From contig OW568868.1 in assembly GCA_938743325.2 (NCBI GenBank), positions 806,001-870,000 on the forward strand: 64,000 nucleotides of DNA, read 5' to 3'. The stretch comes from Pycnococcus provasolii (Eukaryota > Chlorophyta > Pseudoscourfieldiophyceae > Pseudoscourfieldiales > Pycnococcaceae). Positions 37,775 to 47,078 of the stretch are shown here, one piece after another; position 1 is the first letter of the stretch, and every line of letters starts with the position of its first letter. The position numbers were made by a program, and so were the translations under genes. The notes beneath the pieces are model-generated. The model made no database searches. It was not told the DNA's origin and saw only the letters and a program-made list of their open reading frames with translations.

Positions 37775-39841
37775 ATGACTTCTTCCTCTCTTAACTGTCA
37801 AAGCTCTCGTGGTGGCAAAATCACGCGCAGCACTCGTAGTAGTACTTGGAAGCGAAACCGAAACCACATGAGGGTTTCGTGCATGGCATTCAAACTCAAG
37901 TCAAATACCAGAGGCGTGTCCAACGTTGACATCAAATCGCCGAACCAGGAAGTCTCGCTGGGAAGGCGAGGAGGGGGCGCGGACGTGCAACTCAACCTCG
38001 AAACCGTCAGCGGAGAGCACGCGCTGCTCAAGTTCCAGGGAGACAGCCTCGTCATCACCGACCTCGGGTCCACCAACGGAACCTATGTCAACGGAAGGCG
38101 CGTGGGCAGGAACGTGCGCCTCAAGGACGGCGACGAGGTTGCCCTCGGGGGTGCCGAAGCTGCCGCCCAGGCAGGCAAGGCGATCGCGCTCTTCGAAGTG
38201 CAGGTGGACGAGGCTAGGCTTGCAAAGATGCGAGAGTCGGGCGACGCGGCTCCTGCGTCGTCGTCACCTTTTGGAAGCATGTTCGGAGGAGGGGGAGGGG
38301 GAGGCGCAAAGCCGAAGCCTGCACCGAAGGCTGCTGCGCCAAAGGCTGCTCCCAAGTCCACTGGAGGAGGACTCGGCGGGCTGTTTGGAGCCAAGCCGGC
38401 ACCGCCGCCGCCGCCGCCGCCGAAGAAGGAGGAGCCTGAGAACCTCTTCGCCGGGCTCTTCGGCGGAGGTGGAGGTGGCAGCAAGGCTGCCGCGAAGCCC
38501 GCACCGAAGCCAAGGGCGGCGCCACCCAAGCCGAAGCCCGCACCGAAGCCAAGGGTGGCACCGAAGCCGAAGGCTGCTCCCAAGTCCACTGGAGGAGGAC
38601 TCGGCGGGCTGTTTGGAGCCAAGCCGGCACCGCCGCCGCCGCCGCCGCCGAAGAAGGAGGAGCCTGAGAACCTCTTCGCCGGGCTCTTCGGCGGAGGTGG
38701 AGGTGGCAGCAAGGCTGCCGCGAAGCCCGCACCGAAGCCAAGGGCGGCGCCACCCAAGCCGAAGCCCGCACCGAAGCCAAGGGTGGCACCGAAGCCGAAG
38801 GCTGCTCCCAAGTCCACTGGAGGAGGACTCGGCGGGCTGTTTGGAGCCAAGCCGGCACCACCGCCGCCGCCACCGCCGAAGAAGGAGGAGCCTGAGAACC
38901 TCTTCGCCGGACTCTTTGGTGCAAAGAAGGAAACGCCACCGCCGCCACCACCACCGCCGCCTGCCAAGCCTGCCAACCCCTTCGCATCGTTTGGCACGAA
39001 GAAGGTTGCGGTCGAGAAGAAGGAGGCACCGACGCCGCCTGCCAAGCCTGCCAACCCCTTCGCATCGTTTGGCACGCAGAAGGCTGTCGCTCAGAAGAAG
39101 GAGGCGCCGCCGAAGAAGGAGACGCCGCCGCCGCCACCCAAGAAGGCTGGCGGCCTATTTGGGGGACTGTTTGAAAGTGGCAGTGGCGATGACGACGATG
39201 TCGTGCTCACAGAGGATCTGCTCAAGGGAGAGAGCTTCGCTGCCCGTGCTAAGAGAGAGAGGGAATTGGGAACAAAATCTGCACCGCCGCCGCCACCGCC
39301 GACGCCGAAGAAGGCTGCTTCGCCACCGCCGACGCCGAAGCCGAAGCCAAGTGGTGCTGGCACAGGTGGGTTGGGAGGTCTCTTCGGGGGACTTATGGGT
39401 GGTGCTGCCGCCGCCGCCGGGGCCAAGACGCAAATGGACGAGGAAGAGGAGGAAGTGACCAAGCCTGTCGTGAAGAAGGAAGTGGTCAAGCCCACGCCGC
39501 CACCGAAGCCGAGCGGTGGCGATGCTGGCGGCGCCGGTGGTCTCGGAGCTCTCTTCGGGGGCCTGATGTCCGGGGCTGCAGCTGCCAGGAAGGAAGCGGC
39601 AAGGGTCATCGAAGAGGAGGAGGAGGAGGAAGAAGAAGAGGGAGAGCAAGAGGTCGTTGCTCCCCAGTTCCAAAAGCCTCCCGAGTTCAAAATGCCTGAG
39701 CCTATCGAGACTGCGCCGCAGCCGCCCGCTCCTGAACCTGAACCTGAACCTGAACCTACTGAGGCTACAACTGCCGATGGCTCGGACGCAGAGGAGAACG
39801 AGGATGTGAAAAAGGAAGATGAGGGATTGTCGTCCGAGTAA
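37775..39841 (+). CDS. FHA-domain protein with long Pro/Lys/Ala repeats
   Basis: 688 residues. The N-terminus looks like a plastid transit peptide (Ser/Arg-rich, ending near MAFKLKSN). An FHA domain at about 50-125 has the phosphothreonine-binding signature: VSLGRRGGGADVQL, ETVSGEHALLKF, DLGSTNGTYVNGRRVG. Such transit-plus-FHA proteins occur in plastids of green plants. The remainder alternates GLFG/FAGLFGG-type blocks, poly-Pro and KPAPKPR runs, with an acidic tail. A 76-residue unit is tandemly repeated. FG-like blocks could drive phase separation or multivalent binding, which is inference. FHA binding of a phosphorylated partner is the only supported function. Confidence 0.85.
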   Translation: MTSSSLNCQSSRGGKITRSTRSSTWKRNRNHMRVSCMAFKLKSNTRGVSNVDIKSPNQEVSLGRRGGGADVQLNLETVSGEHALLKFQGDSLVITDLGSTNGTYVNGRRVGRNVRLKDGDEVALGGAEAAAQAGKAIALFEVQVDEARLAKMRESGDAAPASSSPFGSMFGGGGGGGAKPKPAPKAAAPKAAPKSTGGGLGGLFGAKPAPPPPPPPKKEEPENLFAGLFGGGGGGSKAAAKPAPKPRAAPPKPKPAPKPRVAPKPKAAPKSTGGGLGGLFGAKPAPPPPPPPKKEEPENLFAGLFGGGGGGSKAAAKPAPKPRAAPPKPKPAPKPRVAPKPKAAPKSTGGGLGGLFGAKPAPPPPPPPKKEEPENLFAGLFGAKKETPPPPPPPPPAKPANPFASFGTKKVAVEKKEAPTPPAKPANPFASFGTQKAVAQKKEAPPKKETPPPPPKKAGGLFGGLFESGSGDDDDVVLTEDLLKGESFAARAKRERELGTKSAPPPPPPTPKKAASPPPTPKPKPSGAGTGGLGGLFGGLMGGAAAAAGAKTQMDEEEEEVTKPVVKKEVVKPTPPPKPSGGDAGGAGGLGALFGGLMSGAAAARKEAARVIEEEEEEEEEEGEQEVVAPQFQKPPEFKMPEPIETAPQPPAPEPEPEPEPTEATTADGSDAEENEDVKKEDEGLSSE
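38342..38918 (+). repeat. 228-bp tandem repeat inside the FHA gene
   Basis: Two full and one half copies, almost identical at base level, each encoding 76 residues (KAAPKSTGGGLGGLFGAKPA to APKPRVAPKP). The anchor word CAAGTCCACTGG is spaced exactly 228 bases at 38353, 38581 and 38809. The period is a multiple of three, so copy number can change without breaking the frame. Confidence 0.95.
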
Positions 39842-39928
39842 AAAAGTAAAAAGAAAAAGTTCTCTTACACGCGACCTGTCTCAAGCGTTGTCATTGCACG
39901 CCATCATTGCACGCCGTCATGCGAAGTA

Positions 39929-40502
39929 AGCTCCGGGCTGCGCACTCTTTTTCAAAAATACCTAATTTGTGATGACAGAGAGTTGCTGCAGGCAGCCCTG
40001 GTGAGCTGCTGGTGCGGAAACTTCGGGCTGCGCGTTTCTCGACTCGTTGTTGATGACATGCTCGCGGCCCTGACGCCGCGGATTACACCACGAATAGATA
40101 CGAATATTGCTGCAGGCAGCCCTGGTGAGTTTCGCGCTACTGCTGAATCATTGAACTTGCTGACTTGCTGCCAAAGGAAGCTTGCGAAACAGCCTCCTGC
40201 AAAATTTAGCTCCGGGCTGCGCGTTTCTCGACCTGAAAGGAGAGTTGCTGCAGGCAGCCCTGGTAAGCTGGTGCGGAAACTTCGGGCTGCGCGTTTCTCG
40301 ACTCGTTGTTGATGAAGGAGAGTTGCTGCAGGCAGCCCTGGAGAGTTTCGCGCTACTGCTGAATCATTGAACTTGCTGACTTGCTGCCAAAGGAAGCTTG
40401 CGAAACAGCCTCCTGCAAAGTTTAGCTCCGGGCTGCGCACTCTTTTTCAAAAATACCTAATTTGTGATGACAGAGAGTTGCTGCAGGCAGCCCTGGTGAG
40501 CT
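39929..40502. repeat. mosaic direct-repeat block
   Basis: A patchwork of near-identical segments. A 79-bp unit occurs at 39929 and 40424. A 49-bp unit occurs at 40008 and 40267. A 116-bp unit occurs at 40107 and 40323 with about two differences. The word TTGCTGCAGGCAGCCCTGG recurs five times, and its GCTGC/GCAGC arms can form a small hairpin. Open frames through it (GLPAATLL-like) are repeat by-products. High identity suggests recent expansion. Confidence 0.9.
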
Positions 40503-41293
40503 CATGACCATGAAGGCGCCGCGCGTTGGGTGCGTAGGTCCGCCACCTTGCGCACGTGCTTGGCTGTGTAGCATCGCGTTCCTTTCCGTTTCTTTTTGTC
40601 GCGCGCGACGTGCTTCTGGCGCAGAGGCGGCGCAGAGTCGAAGGGCATGGCACGCGGCAAGGTTGGTGAAAAAGGAATGAAGAATGAAAGAAGGATGAAG
40701 GATGAAGGGGAGGGGAGGAGCATGAATCGCGAGGGTGAGGGAGGTTGCTCGCCCACCGTTAGCGAAGCTTCCCTTGATTCAGGCGCAGGAGAGCAGGAGA
40801 GCCGGAGAGCAGGAGGTTGGCAAGAAACAGCCAGTTTGCTGTTTGCGGCCGCAATCAATCTATCAATGGGGTTTGTTTGCGGCCGCAAGTCAATCAACGC
40901 AACGAATAACGATTGATTGGCCTTGCCTCCCTCCCTCTGACAGTCTGATCAGTGGTAATTCATTCCATTGAGAGGTGGTCAAGAGCAAGAGCAATACAGC
41001 ACTGTAGAGCATCATGCATGCATGGTCTGCTCTCTCTGCGAAGCTGCCCCTCCCACTCTTATTATTACAGGTCTCAGCGTCTCGCGAGCCTCATCTCATC
41101 ATGGGAAAAAGCCTGGGAGGAGGAGGCCTGCTCAACGCTCAAGGCTCAAGGTTGGGTAACCTTACATATTAGGCAGGGGCTTTCCCCTTAGTTGGTAGGA
41201 GCGTTCGGCACCTTTCATTCTTACCTTTCCATTCTCCACTTTCCATTCTACGTTTACGTTGAAGTCACACCACACAACCATATTAAAATAACA
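40503..41293. other. intergenic region, no certain gene
   Basis: A 106-codon ORF at 40596-40916 (plus strand) has no family motif and a repetitive Glu/Arg/Gly composition, so I do not call it. The rest is leader-like. Confidence 0.45.
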
Positions 41294-43012
41294 ATGTCGG
41301 AACTCACTTCTACGCCTGCCTGCTTGACTCGTGATGAAGACTCGTTCGAAGTCTTAGACTATCGGTCTGACGTCATCGACGCAATCGACACCGCCGCGGC
41401 CTCTGCACCCACCGCTTTCACCGAGAACGGGATGCCTTGCCACGCATCCAACCAAGCAGCTCTTGGCTCAGCAAGCTTGGCGCTTGCGAACGAAGCGGTA
41501 CGCAACGCGCCCGCCGAGAGGATCGAGGAGCTGGCGGAAGCACTCTTTGACGAAGGAGGTGCGGAGGCGCTGGCTGTCATGGCTGCACACGTTCGTGACG
41601 TTCGAGGAGGACGAGGCGAGCGAGAGGTGGTCATCCCCATGCTCCACGTGCTTGCTCGGAGGGCAACGGCAGCTGCCAAGGCTGTGCTGTCATTGCTCGC
41701 TGACGAGTACGGGTGCTGGGGTGACTTGCCACGCTATGCCGAGGCCATCACGGAGCTTGAGGAGGCGTCGGTGCAAGCCTACGCGGACCAGCTCCGAGCT
41801 GACGAGGCGGTGCAGGCGTCAGCCTCCAGACCTCACATCTCGCTTGCAGCGAAGTGGGCGCCTCGCGAGGCCAAGAGCAAGGGTGGCTTTGCGATTGCAC
41901 TTTGCCGAAAGCTCTGCGGAGATGCACGCCCAATCTCGCGAAAAGCGTACCGCAAGCGGCTCGCGAGTTTGACGGCGATTCTCGACGTGCCTGAGACGAA
42001 GATGTGCAGCGGTCGCTGGAGCGAGATTGAGCCTGCCGCAACCCCTGCACGTTGTGCACTCAAGAACAGGGCAGGATTCGCCAACGTCACGCTCAAGGGA
42101 CCTGACCGCGGAAAGCGCCGCTCCGAGCTTTCTGATCGCATCGCGTGTGCTGAGCATTTTGAGGAGGCTGCGAAGAAGCGCAAGCTGAAGGGTGGCGTGC
42201 TGCATCCTCATGAGCTCGTTCGCGAGATGATGAACAAGAATGGCGCAACGCAAGAACAGGAAATGCTGGAGGCGCAGTTCGACGCTCTTGTGAAAGAGAC
42301 AGTCGGCAAGGGCACGCTGGGAAAGATTGTGCCCCTCGTTGACGTGTCGGGCTCCATGTCCGGTACGCCAATGGAGGCTGCAATCGCTCTCGGCCTACTC
42401 GTCGCCACTGCCAGTGACACCACCTTTCGCGATCGCGTGATGACGTTCAGCGAGCATCCTACCTGGGTGAAGTTGGATGAAAAGGCCAGCGCCGGTGACC
42501 GAGCTCGCACGATTGCACGCGCTCCTTGGGGCTTGAACACTAACTTCGAGCTCGCGATGCGTCTCATCGTGGACGCGCTCACGTCTGCGAAGGTTCCACC
42601 CGAGGATGCGGAGGGTATCACACTTCTCGTGCTTTCGGACATGCAGTTTGACGAGGCTCGGGGCAGGGGAAAGTCCAAATGGGAGACCTCCTTGACCATG
42701 ATCGACCGCATGTTCCAAGAGTCGGGCTACACGCGTCCTCACATCGTCTTCTGGAATCTTCGGAGCACGGGCACGGCGCCTGTCAAGGCTGACGTACCTG
42801 GTGTGACCTCGCTCGCTGGTTTCTCCGCCACGTACCTTCGCCTGTTTCTCAACGGCGGTGTGGATGCGCTTCGTAAGCTCACGCCATTGGCGGTGCTCGA
42901 GGCGTCTCTTGGTGCGGAACGGTATGATCCAATCCGAGCTGCCGTTGCGAAGGCGCAAGCAGGTGGTGAAGGTGATGAGGAGGAGAAGGGTCAGGAGGTG
43001 GAAAAGCGATAA
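41294..43012 (+). CDS. DUF2828 / TROVE-vWA-like protein
   Basis: 572 residues. The N-terminal helical half has FDEGGAEALAVMAAHVRDVRGG, VLSLLADEYGCWGDLPRYAE and ISLAAKWAPREAKS, typical of DUF2828 proteins. The C-terminal half is a von Willebrand A-like domain with the MIDAS start PLVDVSGSMSGTPM and LLVLSDMQFDEA. The layout parallels Ro60/TROVE proteins, in which a helical ring binds structured RNA and the vWA part binds metal or partners. DUF2828 members occur in plants, protists and some large viruses. An RNA-binding or quality-control role is inferred. Start is the first ATG with a good context, in ACAATGTCGG. Confidence 0.85.
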   Translation: MSELTSTPACLTRDEDSFEVLDYRSDVIDAIDTAAASAPTAFTENGMPCHASNQAALGSASLALANEAVRNAPAERIEELAEALFDEGGAEALAVMAAHVRDVRGGRGEREVVIPMLHVLARRATAAAKAVLSLLADEYGCWGDLPRYAEAITELEEASVQAYADQLRADEAVQASASRPHISLAAKWAPREAKSKGGFAIALCRKLCGDARPISRKAYRKRLASLTAILDVPETKMCSGRWSEIEPAATPARCALKNRAGFANVTLKGPDRGKRRSELSDRIACAEHFEEAAKKRKLKGGVLHPHELVREMMNKNGATQEQEMLEAQFDALVKETVGKGTLGKIVPLVDVSGSMSGTPMEAAIALGLLVATASDTTFRDRVMTFSEHPTWVKLDEKASAGDRARTIARAPWGLNTNFELAMRLIVDALTSAKVPPEDAEGITLLVLSDMQFDEARGRGKSKWETSLTMIDRMFQESGYTRPHIVFWNLRSTGTAPVKADVPGVTSLAGFSATYLRLFLNGGVDALRKLTPLAVLEASLGAERYDPIRAAVAKAQAGGEGDEEEKGQEVEKR

Positions 43013-43145
43013 GAGTTTCTTGTGTACCAACTAGTAACTGTAAAGCGTGTTTGAATAGCCAACAGACATCTCTGCACATATATGTCGTCAACAATTTTTA
43101 TTCTTATAGCCAGAGGAATGTGAGTGTTACTTTGTTGAGACAATA

Positions 43146-44354
43146 TCAGAGCGCCATTCGCGACATCTTTCCGGCAAGCGTTTGGTCAGGCCAAAAGACG
43201 AGCTTGCCGTCCACACCGGCAGTGGCGAAGGCGCATCCCTTGCCACGTGGGAGAGCGCGGATCGAAGTGACGCACGCGGAATGCGGCCCTGACGGCGGCT
43301 TGCCCTTCACATACACCGCATCGCTGTCTGCACCGCCACCGTTGTTGTGTCCACCCAACATGCCACCTCCCTGGAAGAGTGCGCTCGCTTCTGCGAATTG
43401 GCTTGCCCTCTTGCTGGTGCGCGCGCCGCCGCCACCGCCTAGCAGCGCTCCCGCCGCCCAGCTTCCACCCCCCTGCGGCGAGACGATCATCGGCGCACCC
43501 TCGTGCCCTGCGACGACGACGCACTCCGCATCAGCGAACCACACGCACGCCATGGGAAGTCCGCGCAGGCGCACGTTCTTCACTCCAACGCGCGTCGCAC
43601 GACTTGCCGCGTCCGTTCCGTCGTCCCAGAAGCCTGGAGCTCCCATGCCTTCGACGACACACACGGTTGCGTCGTGCGCGACGAACGCCAGCGACGAGCC
43701 GTCGGGACTCCAGTCGAGGCTGTGTACCCACGCGCCGGAGTCAGAGCGCACCTCAAGCAGCGGCGTCGAGAAAGGACACGGCGCGCTCGCCGCGCCATCT
43801 GCGTCAGGTATTTGAGCAAAGAAAACGCGTGCACAGCCGTCCGTGGACGCGGTAGCAAGGAGCATATTGTTCGGGTGCCACCTGACGTCAACGACGCTGC
43901 TGCGGTGCAAGCCCTTCTTGATGAGCTTGCTCACCCACCAGTTGTTCTCACCCTCGTAGTAGCACACGCACGCCGTTTTCGCGGCTGTTCCGACGGCGAA
44001 CTTGTTACCTTTCGGACTCCACTGGCAGCACAGCGCTGCCCTCTGCGTGCGAAGAATCGTCAGCACCGGATCCCACGTCTCCTCGGTCGTGCCTCGCGTC
44101 CACACGTACGCGTTGCGGTCGTGCGCACACGTCAGCAGCTTGTTCGTCACAGGGCACCAGTCTATGCCCGCGACGAGCTGGTCGTGCTCCTCGAGCGACG
44201 CGATTTGCGTGAACGAGTAGCCGTTTGCGGCATCCTGCGTCACGCGGTATATGGTCACCGACGACGTGTTGGGGCACAGCGCGAGGTACGACAGGTCGGC
44301 CGACACGGCGAAGCAGCTGACGACGGGTGCGAGCTGGTGCGGTTGCGCGGCCAT
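43146..44354 (-). CDS. ARPC1: Arp2/3 complex subunit ARPC1 (WD40)
   Basis: 402 residues from MAAQPHQLAPVVSCFAV. It is a seven-blade WD40 propeller with the ARPC1 blade sequences: EEHDQLVAGIDWCPVTNKLL, TCAHDRNAYVWT, PVLTILRTQRAALCCQWSPK, KTACVCYYEGENNWWVSKLI, KKGLHRSSVVDVRWHPNN and a C-terminal CVTSIRALPRGKGCAFATAG. ARPC1 links Arp2 and Arp3 to the other subunits and supports branched actin filaments. The insert before blade 7 (GALLGGGGGARTSKRASQFA) matches the variable ARPC1 loop. It implies a working Arp2/3 complex in this alga. Confidence 0.95.
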   Translation of the reverse strand: MAAQPHQLAPVVSCFAVSADLSYLALCPNTSSVTIYRVTQDAANGYSFTQIASLEEHDQLVAGIDWCPVTNKLLTCAHDRNAYVWTRGTTEETWDPVLTILRTQRAALCCQWSPKGNKFAVGTAAKTACVCYYEGENNWWVSKLIKKGLHRSSVVDVRWHPNNMLLATASTDGCARVFFAQIPDADGAASAPCPFSTPLLEVRSDSGAWVHSLDWSPDGSSLAFVAHDATVCVVEGMGAPGFWDDGTDAASRATRVGVKNVRLRGLPMACVWFADAECVVVAGHEGAPMIVSPQGGGSWAAGALLGGGGGARTSKRASQFAEASALFQGGGMLGGHNNGGGADSDAVYVKGKPPSGPHSACVTSIRALPRGKGCAFATAGVDGKLVFWPDQTLAGKMSRMAL

Positions 44355-44571
44355 GGCTTGCACAAGTGGCGGAAGGGGAAACGGTAAAACTTAGTCTAAA
44401 GAAGAATAACGGGCCCCAACAAGGAAGGAAGGGCAAGACCAGGAAATCAATCCGAGGGGACTACAAAGGGGCTTTTGCGGTGATTACCAAATAGGGGTTC
44501 GGGTTTCCCTATGATAGCTACGATAGAGAGAATACTTATTTGAGTGATTAGCTAAATGAGCTACAAAAGTG

Positions 44572-46226
44572 CTACAAGGCGGACTCCTTCTTTTCGTAGA
44601 GAAAGCCGCCTAAGTCGACGGCGTCAAAATCGATGTCGGCCGAGCCAGAGCGAGACGAGAGCACTCGATTCACTGCGCAGATGCGGTTAAGCGCTCGCTT
44701 TGACAGCATGTTGCCCTTGAGGCTCACCTGACGAAGTGCGGGCGTCTCTCCGCGCGCCAGCCGAGATTCCACCGCGCGAGCCACCGCGTGTGCACCGGCG
44801 TCCGTCACGCCGTTGTGTGCCACGCAGAAAAATTCGAGCATGCTCCAGCTCGGGCTCAGCAGCGCCTCGGCAAGCGCGGCGGCTCCAGCATCTCCGCAGC
44901 GCCCTGACGCGCGCGCGGGCCCTTCGCGCTGTCCCACGAGGAACGCCTGAAGGTACGCGGCAGCCCCGCCAGCTGCGAGTCCTCGCGCCAGCGCCACGAA
45001 TCCCTTCACGCCGAGCCCGCACGCTGTTAGGTCGAGCACGCGCATGCGGCTCATGGCGCACGACCACCCCAGCTGCTCGGCTGACGCGCTCAGGCGAGGT
45101 CCGGGAACGCGTGCACCCCACGGCTTCACCTTGAGGCTGTCGAGGCTTGGGCAGGCGGCGACAGATCGCCCGAGTGCGGTCAGGTGACTTGGGGAGGGAA
45201 GGTGGCACGTGAAACGTCGCACGGCATTCGTGTGGAACACGGCGACCGTGTGAGGTGACCGGGAAGAAGTGTTGTGGGGATCAGTGGGGTGGGGAAGGGT
45301 GCTGGATGATGAAGATGATGTCGTCGTCGTTGTTGTTCGTGCTGTGAGCGGGGGTAGTGGTGGGTTGGAGTTTGGCAGAGCATCTCCGCAGAGCAGAGCA
45401 GCGAGGCGCGCGGAGGCAAACCTCACGCGAACGTCGACGCGAACGTCGACGCGCTTCTGGCGTTTCGTTCGGTCCGTGCCCGAGCAGAGCGCGTACAGGT
45501 CGTATGCGAGGCGATCTTCGTGCCTTGCGCTCATGAACCTGCTCGGACCCACCTCCACGGGCACGCTGGCCACCTCGAGGTTCGGCAGCGCCGCGACGAG
45601 GCGTCGCACCACCGTCACGGTGAGCAGGTGCACCTTGGGCGTGGCGTTGTGCATCTTCAGCGCTCGGGTGTCGAAGCACCCACCGGCGCACGGGAGCGAG
45701 AGCTTGGTGATGGCGTTTGCGTCGATACACCTGAGTATAGAGAACGTTCGTGTACAATGCCGGTTTGGGGCAGAGCGCATGAGAACGGAGATATGACGGA
45801 AAAGCATCAAAGCACAAAACAATTGTGTGTGTGTGTGTGGGAGAGAGAATAAAACACCTACCGCAATACGAACGTGGCGACACGCGCCTCACCGAGTGCT
45901 CTCATAGCCACACGCTCCGCGAGTGCCCTTCCAGAGGCTACATCTTCCGCCGCCGACAGGCTCTTTGTGCACTTCTTTGCGCGATCTCGCGCCGAGAAGT
46001 GAGAGACGCCTCGTGCGGCTCTCTTGAGAGCCTTTGACGTGAGTCGTGCTGCTTGTAGATCGTTGGAGGGTAATAAAGATAAAATGTGTTCGAGGATAGA
46101 GAAGGGGAGGAGAGATATGGTTGACTCATCACGGGTCACCACGTCATCTCTAAGACACAAAGGACACAAAGGCGAAGGCGAAGGCGAAGGCGAAGGCGAA
46201 GGCGAAGGCGAAGGAGGGGCCACCAT
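44572..46226 (-). CDS. F-box / leucine-rich repeat protein, two exons
   Basis: Exons on the minus strand are 46226-45862 and 45730-44572, 507 residues. The 131-nt intron starts GTAGGT and ends ACTCAG; joining gives TFVLRCIDANAITKLSLP. An F-box (ISLLPFSILEHILSLLPSND then AARLTSKALKRAARG) recruits SKP1-cullin ligases. The C-terminal part has LRRs of the RNI-like type (MRVLDLTACGLGVKGFVALA, GDAGAAALAEALLSPSWSML, PALRQVSLKGNMLSKRALNR). The start uses MVAPPSPSPSP, encoded by a (GAAGGC)n hexamer repeat. A Thr/Ser-rich insertion splits the LRR part. Target unknown. Confidence 0.8.
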
Positions 46227-47078
46227 GGCCGCCAGTCCCTCTACCTGCCTACCTACCCTGTGGAAATGACGGACGAGGGAGAGGGGAGGCGGCGCGGCAG
46301 AGCAGAGAAGAGCAGAGAAGAGCGCCCAGCAGCAACCCCCTTCCCCCGCTGCCGGTCCGGAGAGGGAGAGGGAGAGGGAGAGGGAGAGGGGAGAGGCGGC
46401 GCAGAGCAACGAGGCAACGACCGACGCGTCGCAAACGGGGGGGAGGTGTTTCTGTTTCCGACCAATTCGCCCGATGTTTCCCCTCTTTCTGCAATAATTC
46501 TGCCTCCCCCCAAGCCGAGGCGAAAACGTCTTGATTTCCCGTCCCTTCCCGTCCTGGTGAGGGGAGTGGTGACGATGCTGCCTCCTCCTTCCTCCTCAGG
46601 CTCCTTTCACCGTTGATTGCGTCCACCTCGATCGAAGGAGGGGTTTCGAGGGGGATCCACCTGGGATCCACCTCACATACCTTAAAGGTAGGGTGGGAGG
46701 GACCGTTGGGGGTTTTGGTTTGAAAGAAATCCAGGATTTTAACACAGGCGTTTTGGGGATCCCCATCTTGAACGGTACTTCTCCCTTTTATTGTGCCGAA
46801 CAAAGCAGGCCTGCTTTCGGGCACGAACTTATTTCTTGTGTGACGTTGCTTGTGTGTTTCCCTCCCGGGGCCTGCTTCGTCTTTTCCAGGCCTGCTTCGT
46901 GACCTGCTTCACCCATCCCTCCTCCCTCTTCCCTCTTCCCTTTTCCCGTCATTCTCATTCTCATTCTCTATCTGTCAATTCTCACTTCAACTCGCTTTCT
47001 TGCGTCCTGTGTGTCGCTCCCTTTCGCTTCCTTCTATTATTTATTTACACGCTCTCTCCTTTCATTCACTCACCAACC
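46227..47078. other. divergent intergenic region, no gene seen
   Basis: Purine-rich GAGAGG and AGCAGAGAAG runs near 46300-46400, then a C/T-rich leader before the recombinase ATG. The long open frames on both strands come from this low-complexity DNA. Confidence 0.5.

Noticed and set aside
37926-39458. 510-codon plus-strand ORF and long minus-strand ORFs across the FHA gene
   Set aside because: They are other frames of the repeat-rich FHA gene, made of Arg/Ser or Gly/Ala runs.
39952-40440. 163-codon minus-strand ORF with repeated GLPAATLL words
   Set aside because: It follows the mosaic DNA repeat; no separate protein signal.
39929-40502. CRISPR-like array
   Set aside because: Repeat lengths and spacing vary, and the host is eukaryotic.
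46249-46824. 191-codon minus-strand ORF upstream of the F-box gene
   Set aside because: Built from GAGAGG/AGCAGAG low-complexity DNA, without motifs, and overlapping other open frames.
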